This document shows positions 13,101-23,899 of a stretch of 64,000 nt of DNA, piece after piece. The position numbers were made by a program, and so were the translations under genes. Positions within the stretch are counted from its first letter, which is position 1, and each line of letters begins with the position of its first letter. The notes under the pieces were generated by a model that worked only from the letters and a program-made list of their open reading frames with translations, ran no database searches and had not been told where the DNA came from. The DNA comes from Diatrype stigma (taxonomy: Eukaryota; Ascomycota; Sordariomycetes; Xylariales; Diatrypaceae), in NCBI GenBank assembly GCA_022225965.2, contig JAKJXP020000016.1, positions 248,001 through 312,000 on the forward strand, in the 5' to 3' direction.

Positions 13101-13422
13101 ACCGCCGCGCGATGACCAGTCGGCACAGCCGAACGTCCTGGCAGATCTGACGGTGGGGACGCGGATGTTGCGCGTGGATGTTGTGCAAATTGGGTCGAAT
13201 GGGACTGGCACCACGCTGGGCTCCCTGCCCGGATACCCACTCCCGTTCGCGCCGCGCGACGAGAAGCGCGCCTACTTCAAGGGTCTACTAGCGGATAAGA
13301 CGGTGCTGTCCGCGGGGACTTACAAACTACTCGTTAGTGCGCTGCGGGTGTTTGGTGACGCGGAGAAGCCGGAGGATTGGGATGTTTTGGAAACGGTGCC
13401 TTTCAATGTCAAGTATGAGTAA
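10164..13422 (+). CDS. Secreted subtilisin-like serine protease (S8A, vpr-like)
   Basis: Exons 10164-11218, 11338-12155, 12259-12718 and 12813-13422 give 980 aa. The N-terminus (MRISHAAIFYSGALLGTAVTALG) is a signal peptide, followed by a propeptide-like region rich in Asp and Gln. The S8 catalytic triad is complete: Asp-228 in IVDSGVDW, His-281 in GHGTHVAGI, and Ser-623 in SGTSMSCPLVA, the last created only after splicing. About 150 residues before the Ser, an insertion fits a PA domain of the vpr/C5a-peptidase type (YPIDQGTNVAAKGG region). A C-terminal beta-rich Fn3-like domain (SDTVTVPAGGSTNVTVTGV) follows. Introns are 119, 103 and 94 bp. It likely degrades extracellular protein for nutrition or host/substrate colonisation (inference). 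Confidence 0.93.
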
Positions 13423-13959
13423 TTAGGCGTTGAAGACCACGCGAACAACCTTGTCTGCACTACGGTAATGACATAAAATTACCATGTTCTATCCGCGTAG
13501 TGTCACGATATAGGGGTTCAGGGGGGGGAAGACAGGAGAGCTTGGATTACATAATAAATTTGTGGATCGCGACTCGCCCCTGAACTAGAGATCGATTCGC
13601 TTCCGGCTGTTTAAAAACATGTACGTTTCCAAATCACTTTACGTTTGGTCGCGTCCTGGGTTTCTGCTTACTCGCCTAATCGGCACCCAGTGGTAAATTG
13701 TACAACATGTCTGCTATGCGACTACAGCCGTCTCACCACGCTTGATCTGCTCAGGCCGAGACGGACTTGGGGGGTCCGGTGGCTGTACCGCCATGATAGC
13801 TGTATGAGGGTGCAACCAATGGATTGTCTATAATTTGGAAAGTGCTGTGTAACTTCGATGCCCTCCGATGACCTTGAAATCCAGAGTGACATTTCTCCAA
13901 ACAGGTCTTTCTCTTCCAAGTCCCCCACCAGACCTCTCCCCGCTTGATTTCTCGTCATC
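13423..13959. other. Intergenic, promoter of the Gfo/Idh/MocA gene
   Basis: 537 bp with no coding signal. A run of eight G's occurs near 13522. The 60 bases before the start codon are C/T-rich (CTTTCTCTTCCAAGTCCCCCACC), common just upstream of fungal start codons. Confidence 0.45.
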
Positions 13960-15351
13960 ATGGCCCCCCAAATCCGAGTCGCCATCATTGGCTTATCCAC
14001 CAATGCCATCACCGACTGGGCCTCGCGCGTCCACCTTCCCTATTTCCAGTCGGCTGTGGGCCGGTCCAAGTATCAGATCGTCGCACTCTGCAATTCCTCC
14101 AAGGAAGCCGCCGAGAGGTCAATCAAAACGTACGGCCTTCCCGCCGAGACGCGCGCGTACGGATCACCCCAGGACCTTGCCGCAGATGCCGATGTACAGC
14201 TGGTTGTCTGTTGCACCCGGGTCGACAAACATCACGAGACCATTCTCCCTAGTATCAAGGCCGGTAAGGACGTATTCGTAGAGTGGCCATTCGCTCAGAA
14301 TGCGGCCAAGGCCGAGGAGTTGACGACAGCTTCGAAAGCGTCGGGATCAAGGACTATAGTTGGATTGCAGGTGAGATACCCCCCAGGAAAGGATTCGTCG
14401 TTGTATGGGGTAAGCTAACGACATCAAAAGGGGTGGCAGTAAGTACTTTTCTGCGTCGAATACTTACCTCTTTCTTACTTCTCTAGAACGTGCTCCCCTG
14501 CTTCCGTTTGCTCTCACACTCCTTTGCGGGGATTACCACGACTGACACTACTGAGTCTAGTGTTCCCACGACATTGAAACTCAAGGAGATCATAGCGAGC
14601 GGACAGATTGGAAAGGTTTTCAGCAGCGACTTTCGTGCTGCACGTTGGGTCTCCGACCAACACTCGGTGCCTAGCACATTAAGCTACTTTGCGGATAGAA
14701 AGGTGGGTGGAAATTTCGTCACCATCGGATTCGGGCATGGTAAGTCAATGAGACACGGTGCTACCGGCTGTTATCGCTCTGTTTAACCCAATAACAGAGT
14801 TCGATTGGGTACAACACGTCCTGGGTGACTTGGGGACTATGCAGTCTCGTCTCCAGCTTCAGCGTCCCAAGCTCAATGTCCTGGATCCAACCAGCGGGAG
14901 AACTATCGACACGGTGACATCGGATGTACCCGATCTGGTCCACATGACCGCATCTCTTCTAGGGTCTGAACACGTCGTAAAGGATGCGACTTTACATATG
15001 AGCTTCCGACGTGCCCCCGCCTTTCAAGGGGAACCAGCCTTGGTTTGGACCATCCTTGGTGAAAAGGGGGAGATACGTCTCACTGCTGTCCTCGAGACCA
15101 TGCTCCAAGTCAGTGAGATGCTAGATGTGACAATCGAGGTGCACGATCATGAGGGAGGTGCAGTGGAACGCGTGGAATTCGGTTGGGATTCGTTCTTGGA
15201 GCTCCCGTATCAAACGAGGAGTTATGGCCCTATTTACGAGGCATATGCTGCTGGCACCGTTGGGTCGTATGCAGACTTCGAACATGCCTTGAAGAGACAT
15301 GAGCAGCTAGATGGAATGCTGGCAAACTGGGACGCGTCTAAAGCTGTATAA
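13960..15351 (+). CDS. Gfo/Idh/MocA-family protein, Gal80-like
   Basis: Exons 13960-14370, 14431-14438 (8-nt microexon), 14561-14739 and 14798-15351 give 383 aa. The N-terminal half is a Rossmann fold (IRVAIIGLSTNAITDWAS, then DVQLVVCCTRVDKHHET). The family's catalytic EKP motif reads EWP in KDVFVEWPFA, as in Gal80-type proteins, which bind NAD(P) but act as regulators; catalysis is therefore uncertain. The C-terminal half begins TTLKLKEIIASGQIGKV. The microexon GGGTGGCA is inferred: without it the frame is lost, and with it the product reads GLQGWHVPTTLKLKEI, matching family spacing. A single short exon-1 extension through the first intron ends in a stop. RNA reads across 14370-14561 would settle it. 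Downstream is the F-box-like gene, convergent. Confidence 0.83.
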
Positions 15352-15655
15352 GTGAGATGGTAGGGAATTGGATGGTAACACATGTACGATTTTACGAAAT
15401 ACCAAATAATCTCCTCATGATAATATACATGAAGTGCATAGTATAGTAATGTCGCTATGTCCGAATCGAACATAGTCTGACTAGGGTTACGTACATGCAT
15501 CTCCCCTATAGAGGACCATGGTTATACTAGTAGCCAACCTACATGACCATAGTGCCGGCCCTTTGTACATGCAAGGGACGGCTGCAGTAAGTACCAGCGT
15601 GTCACGGTTGACACTGGATATAGATACAGTGAGCGGTAGGCTTCTTCCCGCCCCT
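15352..15655. other. Short convergent intergenic region
   Basis: About 300 bp between two convergent 3' ends. Contains AT-rich, polyadenylation-like stretches (ATAATATACATGAAG near 15420). Nothing else seen. Confidence 0.4.
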
Positions 15656-17109
15656 TCATTTCACCCATGCTGCACTATAATTGGAAGTACTAATGCCTAA
15701 AAGTGCTGATGCCTCGCCGGGCTCGGACCACACAATATGAGTCTCGTCATCTTTAACCCAGTATCCTCGACCACCAGCCTCGTATAATTCTCTTCTCCTA
15801 TCCCAGGAGCTTTGCACCTCATGGTTAAGGAAGGAGTAAAGGTATCGGGATGGGGGGTACTCGAACTCGTCGGTTGATATCCATGAGCGGCCCAGGACCC
15901 CCAAGGTACTAAGCCTATCATGATCCCACATAACATAACCCCATCGACGGTGAGGCCAGTTCCTTCCAGAGTAAATACCCAGTGTTTTATTTGACGATGA
16001 GTTTTCCGTGAGCGACAACCGCCATATTTGCTTTGCACCCTGGTCTCCATCGTCATGAAGCTGGGTATCGGCCTCTTGTAAAATTCGGTCGATATCTGAG
16101 GACGCGTAGAAGTAATCGAGGGTGCTCAAGACGCTGTAAAGACAGCCGAAACTGTACGGTGGGCGAGTCCGCTTTAACTCTAGAGTCTTTTCTCGGTCGT
16201 CTAAGCTGTCACAAGATATGATTTGTAGAACTTTCGCGAGCCCCAATGTCAGGAGATGCTGTATGCGAAAGTCGCCTGGTGTTGTCGCAGACGGGACACG
16301 CAATCTACCATAGGTAATACTATGGCCCGCGAGGTCATTGTGCACTATTAGTGTGTCAGCAGATAAGCCACCACGTGATCGGGGATCTTTGCAAGAGATG
16401 GCTTGCACGTACCTGCCATAGTCTCACGAGAGAGGAATTCATGGATGCAACCAAGCTGGGCGATCTCCCACGGGGAGGTTTTCGAGAAATAGCAACGTAT
16501 GAAGGACTTAAACGTGGTGTTACCGACCTCCTCATCTGGCCAAGTAAAGAGCCCAAAGAGCTTGTTGAAAAGCTCGAAACGGTAGAGTGTTCGCATGATT
16601 CTCTCCTCCTCGAGATGAGATACCGGGTGTGAGCTCAGGCTGTCTCTTAGTGCAAATTGGGGTGCGGATAATCTCGCACAGGATTGGATAAATCTTTTTG
16701 TCAAGGGCCGAACTACTTGAGTATGGAAATCCTGGATCTGAAGGGCACCCTGCATGGTCAATGCGCTGGGAATAGGCAGTAGGGACTCATTCAGATTCAA
16801 AAAGCTCGAAATGTATGATTGCATGCGTCCTGCCTTTTCCTTTCCCAACAACCATGTATCGCTGATAAACGTGCTGCGACAGGGCGGGGAGCACCGATAG
16901 TTGGTGATGGCTTCTGTTAATACATCCGGTCCAACGACATTAGAGAGAACGTCTCTTAGAATTGTCTCCTTGTCGTTCTCGAAGACTCTATGAAAGGCGG
17001 AGCAAGACTGGGTGGCGGAAAGTAGAGACCGTATATCTGAGAAGGATCTCAAAACACACAGTCGTAGCTCCGGTGGGAGGAGCGAAATGCAGTCCCGTGT
17101 TGGCGACAT
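15656..17109 (-). CDS. F-box-like hypothetical protein
   Basis: Exons on the minus strand are 17109-16413 and 16344-15656 (68-bp intron, CTGAC branch point close to the acceptor), giving 461 aa. The N-terminus, ISLLPPELRLCVLRSFSD followed by SLLSATQSCSAFHRVF, resembles an F-box (LPxE...I...L...S..RL.....SC..). In SCF ubiquitin ligases an F-box binds Skp1 while the rest recruits substrates. The remainder is helical-looking with no repeat I recognise, ending in a section rich in Trp, Tyr and Ser (WPHRRWGYVMWDHDRLS). Fungi carry many such poorly conserved F-box paralogues. The substrate is unknown. Confidence 0.75.
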
Positions 17110-17638
17110 GATGTGACAAGTGTGACGTGAAAAGTCGTAATGTAGAGCAACAGAGGGTGATCGTGTTTAGACTTGATGGAGTTCCCAGCAGATATTTCCG
17201 TGTTAAATACGGTTCTCGGGTTCGTAATCGGAGGAAGTAAGCTTATGGGGGTAGAACGGATACAGTGACAGCAGAGTCAAGCATATGGGAGGACCAGAGA
17301 ATGTCCTATGATAAAAGCTTAAAGAAGAAGGGAAAACAATAAAGGTTGTAATGGTAGAATGCCACCTGCTTATATACAAACTGTACGGAGGTCTCAAAGT
17401 ATGCTCCATACTGGCGGACAATAGGTAAGTGGCTCCAAGCTGTAGAATAGGAACAACTTCCTATTGTCAGTATTTGTATATAAGGAGATTAGCATTTGGT
17501 CATTGTAGATTTTTCTTTTCATTTTCTTGCTTCTTCTCTTAGCTTCCTATTGTATGCTATTCTTAAGTGTATGGTAAAATGGACCCTCGTTAAATCAGTC
17601 CCGTCAGAAGACTGGATTCCTTAGGAATTCTTGCAGTA
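17110..17638. other. Intergenic, no gene seen
   Basis: AT-moderate sequence between the F-box gene's 5' end and the LTR-like element. Its left part must hold the F-box promoter; a TATA-like TATATAC lies near 17372. A C/T-rich stretch (about 17510-17545) occurs. No coding potential seen. Confidence 0.4.
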
Positions 17639-17643
17639 TATTA

Positions 17644-17843
17644 TGTCGCATTTCTGAATAGCCCTTATATTGACGTATTTTGCTATACTCTGCTAAAGCT
17701 TTAAGGAAGGAAAGAAAGGGAAGAGCGTCCGGGACGTATAGGGGAAGATCGGACCTTTATATAGGCCCATATGGGCCCCCTAGGGGGGGGGCCCCTGCCA
17801 AGGTATTAAAGCAGCTCCAAATATACCTATTTTTATCGCGATA
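17644..17843 (+). repeat. Left LTR-like repeat, RIP-mutated copy
   Basis: About 90% identical by eye to 19744-19944. Most differences are T here versus C there (for example CTATAC/CTACAC, GACCTTTAT/GACCTCTAT, CGCGATA/CGCGACA), which suggests this copy took more C-to-T change. It contains a GGCCCATATGGGCCCC palindrome and a run of nine G's before CCCC, able to form a stable hairpin. Confidence 0.75.
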
Positions 17844-18394
17844 CATCCCCTTTTTTAAGAGGTTTCCAACTTAATAAGAAAAAAAAAAAACAAACAAGGC
17901 TATATATAAAAAGGTAATTACGATAAATATAATTCCCGGAAGTAATATATACAAATCAGGACGGTTAAATAAAGCAGCCCCTTAAAATTACCTTAGGCGC
18001 TTAAACGCATTTACGTATGGATCCTTTTTCGTGCGCTCGTCGAGCGGCTTTCGACGACGCTATATTAACGATATTCTTTCGTACCGATAAGTAGCTTTCT
18101 GAACCGCATTTTTTAACGGTAATTATCGTATTTCTTTTCCGTAATTAAGAACTTTTTTATGCTTTATTAAACGACAATTAACCTATAAGTAATATAACGC
18201 ATCCGTAACGGCCTTAATTAGCCGGAATAATAACCATCCTTAGGCTTTTATAAAAGAAACCACCCTAATCGAAAGAAAAAGAAAAGGTCCTGGCATTCCC
18301 TTAGTGCTATATCCAAAGCGGCAATGCGGCATTCCGTACCGGCCCGTATATAACACCAGCTCATAACGTGCCCCATAAAGGGAAAGCACCCACT

Positions 18395-18690
18395 AGACCT
18401 AGACCGGAGCGGACCGGACTGACACCCCCGAGCGTAAGCGGGCACCAGCCGACGAGCTCCTTTGCTGCACCGAGCCGGCACCCCCGAGGGCACCGGCCGA
18501 GCTCCTTTCGTGGTCCGGGCCGGCCCCAGACGTCACTCCCCTGGAAAGGGAAAAAGCAAAGGAGGGAAGGAGCCGGCCCATACTTCGGCCCGGGCTGGCA
18601 CCCCCGAACGCGGGCGGGCACCAGCCGAGCTTTAAGTTGCCCGGGCTGGCACCCCCGAACGTAAGCAGGCACCAGCCGAGCTTCCTAACC
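18395..18690. repeat. Degenerate GC-rich tandem repeat inside the LTR-like element
   Basis: At least four imperfect copies of a unit built around GGCACCCCCGAACG, then GGGCACCAGCCGAGCT, occur between the two LTR-like repeats. Spacing is irregular (about 50-100 bp). The repeats create long open frames on both strands that have no family resemblance and should not be taken as genes. Confidence 0.6.
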
Positions 18691-19743
18691 GTACCCACCC
18701 CCGATCTCGAGGGCCCTTGGCCGAAGGATCCCTCAAGGTTGGAGCAGGCTTGTTAGTATAAGAAAGATCAGGACGGCCGAATCGAACGCCCCTCTCCGGC
18801 ACCGGCAATGCCACGCTCAGCACTTACTACTCTAAGCGGCACATAACTCCAGTCCCTAAATGGCTGTAGCTAACTCCTATCCAGATGCCGTCAAGGGCCT
18901 ATACAAAGAAAGCCGCCCTAATCAGGAAAAGGATCGTCTGCATACAGCTTCGCCGCTCCACAATATGAAGAGAAATATAGCAGAAACCCCTAGCGCTTCC
19001 CCCAACGTCCCCACCGGTCTCGGCGATCTACAAAGACCTGCCGGAAAAGATCGTCGTTCTTTCGGAAAAAAGGAAAACGCCAGCACGAAAGCTGGGCCCC
19101 TCCAATCCAAAAGTGAAAAAAAAAAAGCCCAAAAAAAATGGAACTGGCCCACACCCCCAACCTAAAGGAAGAATAAAGCCAGCCCGAATAACCGACCCGA
19201 ACCGCGGAAACGAAGGACTCAGGGTCTTGCCCACCCCCCAACTCGAACGCTCTGCGAAGCTTTGACGAACAGCGCTCGAACGAAATCTTTCTCGAGCTGG
19301 CAAGGGAGCTGCCCAAATTCACCCCCAAGATCGAGGGCGAAGGCACTTGACGTGCAATTGCTTCCCATCCTATCGTCGGGCAACGCATAAGAAGGAACAG
19401 ATGCATCCATTTGCTTCGCAAAGCGAGAGCTTCCTGCTTTATATAGCGAAAGCAATAGTTATGGGTTGCCCCCTTTCCCAACCTAAAAGGAAAGTCGCCG
19501 ATACCGAACAGGGTATCAGCTCATAGGATGTGCGCAATCATCCCGAAGGTCCGGGAATGTGGCTTCGACCAAACCTTGCCCTAACAAAATACGAAGGCTC
19601 GTACGCCTAAGGAAAAAAGCAAAACGCAGCGAAAAGCCTCGCAAGCGCGGAGGATGCAAACGGGCAAAAAAAAGGCTAACGCGCAGCGGAAGTTGGCTCA
19701 GAAAAAGGAAGCACCGAGTCCGTAGCGAACCCGGGCTCATAAC

Positions 19744-19944
19744 TGTCGCGTTTCTGAATAGCCCTTTTTATTGACGTATTTTGCTACACTCTGCTAAAGC
19801 TCTAAGGAAGGAAAGAAAGGGAAGAGCGTCCGGGACGTATGGGGGGAGATCGGACCTCTATATAGGCCCATATGGGCCCCCCAGGGGGGGGGCCCCTGCC
19901 AAGGTACTAGAGCAGCTCCAAATATACCCATTTTTGTCGCGACA
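19744..19944 (+). repeat. Right LTR-like repeat
   Basis: Partner of 17644-17843 in direct orientation; begins TGTCGCG and ends CGCGACA, a perfect 7-bp terminal inversion. Shares the ATATGGGCCCCCCAGGGGGG palindromic core. It is less C-to-T changed than the left copy. It is followed by TATCA, the proposed target-site duplication. Confidence 0.75.
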
Positions 19945-19949
19945 TATCA

Positions 19950-20337
19950 AAAACGATTCTACTGGTTTGATGCTTTGGTTTGTTCGATTTGATGAGATCA
20001 AGTTGCATTTGGATATACTTTCTTATATTTGACAATGCTTATTGTTTTTGGAGAGTTCCGTGGAGTGCCTAAAATCTCCAAGAAGCTTTGCCGAGAAGTC
20101 ATCGGCAATATCTTAACGCCCCCTTGAGACTGCCCACCCCTTTCCGCCCTGGCTGGACCTATATTAACCTGGAGCCTTGTGAATCACCACCTTATAGACG
20201 AACCATAATTTAGTGGGATCAAACAAGTCGCGGCGTGTTATTTGTACAATTTGCTTGGACCAAACCAGTGACCTTTTGCGATTTTTTAGACTTATTGCAA
20301 TCGCTGACCATAATAGCCTACCTTGAGAGTATGCTCT
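19950..20337. other. Intergenic, no gene seen
   Basis: 388 bp between the LTR-like element and the 3' end of the Zn(2)-Cys(6) gene. No coding signal or clear regulatory site. Confidence 0.4.
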
Positions 20338-22586
20338 TTATGACATGTCGAATACATTTCCGTACATCAATCCACCCGCAGCGCCAAGGAAATCAGCAGA
20401 ACTTCCCCCCTGCGGTGGCCACGGAAAGCGGTCCTCGGACCACATAGAAAAGGGGTCGCTTTGAGCTTGACCCACACCAGGCCCGAACGTTTGGTTCTCT
20501 GGAATATTGACACCAAGACGTGATAGCGTGGTCGAGATCGGGTTCATGGTTCGGGCGGGCGATGAACTCGCAGAGGAGCCTCTGTTCTCTGCGTAGAAGT
20601 ATCCCCGATTAGCGTTTGGCAGGCAACGAAAAGGGGGTAAACGAGAAGGGGTGGTTCATGCTTACTAAGTACGTTTTGAAGAATGTCTTCAGCCCGAAGC
20701 GCAATATCGAGAGATGACCCAAGCATGTGTAGACACTCAACGGCCTGGTGAAGGGAGGCCCTCCAGCTCGCAGCTAGTGAATGGCGCGGACTATAGATCA
20801 GGCACGTGGCTTGCACGAAGCTGGCAGTGATCAGCCAAGCGGCCGCATACCACGCGAACCCCTGACGGGCCATCTCGATCGATTTCAGGCATCCACAGAT
20901 GGAGCTGATGCAGTCGCCCGCCGCGGTGAGACACGAGTTGATCGACTCGACCGAGGCGTTCAGCGGTGCGCCTGCGGCGATGTTCTCGAACAGGAACGGT
21001 CGATTCAAGACGATTCGCAGGTTGAACGATCTCCAGAGAAGGACTCGCTTGGGAAGCTCTAACTTGGGTTCCAGGATTGTGTTTTCGCTGAAGTACGGCG
21101 GCAGGTTAGTCCACCAGGACCGGATGCTCTCCTCTAGCTTCATGGCTTTCGCAAAGCTCGGCCGACGATGTGTCAGAAGCTCGCTGTGCACTGTATTGGC
21201 GATTTTGGCCAGCTTGACTTGTGCGATGAGGCACGATGCAACAGTGGGCTCTGACTTGTCGGGGGGTATGTGCTCCATGTCCACAGCAAGATCCCAATCG
21301 TCCAGGTTGGCAGGTAGCTGGACGTTCACCCCGACTAAAGAGGCCGCAGGACGGCCTAGTGCCAGTTGAGCGCCAGACACAAATACGAATAGTGTCCACC
21401 ATACACGTCGACGGTTCTCCATAGTGAAGGGCGATGTTGTGGGTGTGTCGAACTCCCGGTGCAAACCGATGGCCAATGCCATGCTGAAGGCAATGCCAAT
21501 GAGAATGAACCCGGCGTTGGGCTTGTTCCGCTTCTGCAGATAGTTGGCCAACAGAGTTATCGCTTGTACGTAGCCTAATGACCCCTTTTCAAGAACATCC
21601 ATGCTCAGATGCCTGCGGGCTTCTTTGAAAAAGGGCAGATCGCTCTTTGATGCATTAGAGTCGCTGACAAATGCGCCAATGGCGAGCACGGAGTTATACA
21701 ACAGAGGCCAGGACCCATCTCGTGGCTTTGCAAGCGCTCCTGGTGTGAATTAGACAAATCCAAGTGGAAGCTGGACACTAGATACCGAGCTTACCGAAGA
21801 CTCGAGCTCTAAATGTCCCTTCGTGGAGTATTGGGTATGCCGGATGGTAAAGCGAGAAGTATTCGTCGATGTAACGGCTGATGGTTGCTGGTGTCTGAGA
21901 TGATGCTTCTGGGATTCCTGTGTCGTCTGAGCCGGTTAAAGGGGAGGCATGGGTGACTGGTAAATAGGGCGGCAGCGATTGCAGAAACTTCAGGGCAGCT
22001 ATTCCGGATGGCGGTCCTGTATAGCCAGCTTTATGCGGATCAGCAGTCAGCGATGCCATGCCATCAATCGACCCTTCAAAGTCCAGCGACTCGTCGAATT
22101 CATAGTCGTCTGCGTTAGTCAATTCTATCGGCGTATCCGGTGGCTGTTCGACCCCATCATCACCAGTTACAGCATCACCCTTTTGATGAGATAAACCGTT
22201 AACTGGGAGTGTATCTTCAGCCTCCCCATGAAGGCTATCCTGGGTATCTGCCGAATCTTGGCGCAGGTTGTGAAGAGCAGTTTCTAGGGGCACGTCGGGT
22301 AGATGAAGCCTCCAGGCCTTTTCCATATCGAGGCGAATGGCCTCGCTCTCTCGAAGGCGCCTATTACATGGCATGTGAGAATCTCTTGTATAGGTTTACA
22401 GAACTGAGTCACCAACCTCTGCAGCGACACGAGTCTTTGCGACGGAGATGAATACCGGCATTCTTTCGCGTCCCGGGAGCAGTTCAAACATTGCTCACCA
22501 CCAGAGCAACGAATCTTGCGTCGCTTACATTCATCGCAGGCAAAGGACTTGCGAATCAGCCGGGTCTGCTCTTGCGGTTTAGACAT
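20338..22586 (-). CDS. Zn(2)-Cys(6) fungal transcription factor
   Basis: Exons on the minus strand are 22586-22417, 22360-21795, 21739-20666 and 20588-20338, giving 686 aa. The N-terminal binuclear zinc cluster is complete, with Cys-17, 20, 27, 33, 36 and 43 (spacing CX2CX6CX5CX2CX6C; ACDECKRRKIRC then CLNCSRDAKEC). A short linker and coiled-coil-like VSLQRRLRESEAIRLDMEK follow, then the fungal-specific regulatory domain from about residue 190, including ENRRRVWWTLFVF and ALGRPAAS. Start at MSKPQEQTR; an in-frame Met 63 codons upstream is less likely. Introns are 56, 55 and 77 bp. It diverges from an MFS sugar porter 1.3 kb away, a common regulator/target arrangement (inference). Confidence 0.93.
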
Positions 22587-23899
22587 GGTTCTACAGCTGG
22601 GCTCCGGGCATCCTGGGGAACGACCGAGGGGGGCAGCATGACTGAGGGGAACAACTGTGGGGAAGAGAGATCGCGATGAGGGAGAACCACGAACGAGCGG
22701 CGCCAAGTTCCTAGCTGGACGTTGAGTGGCGCAGCAGCTATAATGGTGCGGGTTTCGACCCAATATTATCTCCAAGACTACCTGCGTAGATCTATAAAAA
22801 CACTAACAGACTATGTAACTACATGTTCTCGAAACCATATCATGAATCGCTTAGAAAAGGTCACAGTTCTTGACGATAACTGAACGTTTAAACATAACTT
22901 AAATTGGTACTTGTGTATGTACAGCTCTGCGGGTATATGGTACGAGCCCGAAGAAGCCCGTCCTCATAATAGTCCCGCCCAACTCCCAACCAGTCTTTCA
23001 GGCTTTCATTTGGAACACAATGTTTCCAATATTGCAATGTTTCAGTGCTTAGCCTTGGGGCTTATCATACTTATATCGTCCCCAATGGCCAACATCGTCT
23101 ACTTGGCCAGGAAGTAGAACCTGACATGCTATCCGTTGCCTCGGTCGCTCGGGAATTCGCCGATCAAGGCTGGTGAGCAGGGATGCCTCAGTACAAGTTA
23201 GTCCATGCAACCATTTACTTGGTCGGCCACTCCTTGGAGCACCGGTCTGCTCCATCCGGTCGGGTGTGGCTGTGGAGGTATCACACGTTCGGCTCGGCGT
23301 CAACTCCGCTCCAATCCACTCCAGCCCCCTGTTACCCCATGGGGTTTGCAATGCGTGGGTCAGCTAGGTCCGGGGCCCCAGATCCACCAATAGGTCATGT
23401 GAGACGACCTGCTTGCCCTGCTTACCGGGACCACGTAGGTAATGTCGTCAATCCATATGTACTTGTGAGCCTGTCAAGCTAGTTAATGGTTGCTGGACAC
23501 TGCTGTTAGCATCAGTGCATTGGAATTCTTTATTGATGCGGTATTACAGGGTACCCCTATACGGATCTTCATACCTGTTTATATACGTAGACCATGGTAT
23601 TTGGCTTATTGACGACCTTTCCTCGTGAGGATGCCATTCTTAAATACCGGATCGACGGTGTTAGCCCTCGCGTGGGTGCCTAGCCGTATTGGGAGTCGAA
23701 GTCACTGGCATGTCATAAGCGACCCCTATGTAGCTAGGGTGACTCTATACATAAATAGCACTCATAATATATATATAAAGAGTCTAGACGTTCCTCGCAA
23801 GTGGGATCCCCTGAAACCCATGTGGCCGGTTCTTTGTCCATCCCCACCTTAGAATTGTGCATTGTATTTCAAGTCGCGATCATCGACTTACTGATCGTC
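22587..23899. promoter_or_regulatory. Divergent upstream region of TF and MFS genes
   Basis: 1.3 kb between divergent starts. Possible Zn(2)-Cys(6) targets such as CGG/CCG half-sites are scattered (for example TCCGGTCGGG near 23256), but I see no convincing spaced inverted pair. A TATA-like ATATATATA lies at 23767-23775. Open frames here (for example 23183-23482) show no recognisable family. Confidence 0.4.

Larger units (their letters stand above)
17639..19949. mobile_element. 2.3-kb element with LTR-like ends (non-autonomous, LARD/TRIM-like)
   Basis: Two about 200-bp direct repeats (17644-17843 and 19744-19944) bracket 1.9 kb. Each repeat begins TGTCGC and ends CGCGACA or its mutated form CGCGATA, so the ends are short inverted repeats in the usual TG...CA arrangement. 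The flanks TATTA (17639-17643) and TATCA (19945-19949) look like a 5-bp target duplication with one C/T difference. The interior is AT-rich and RIP-like at the left, then GC-rich with degenerate repeats, and has no credible protein. No clear primer-binding site or polypurine tract is visible, so the class is inferred from structure alone. Confidence 0.65.

Noticed and set aside
17644..17843. The two 200-bp repeats as independent MITEs
   Set aside because: Target-duplication-like flanks match only at the outer edges of the pair (TATTA/TATCA), not around each copy.
18361..19482. Several 60-160-codon frames inside the LTR-like element
   Set aside because: They overlap on both strands across GC-rich degenerate repeats and show no gag, RT or other motif.
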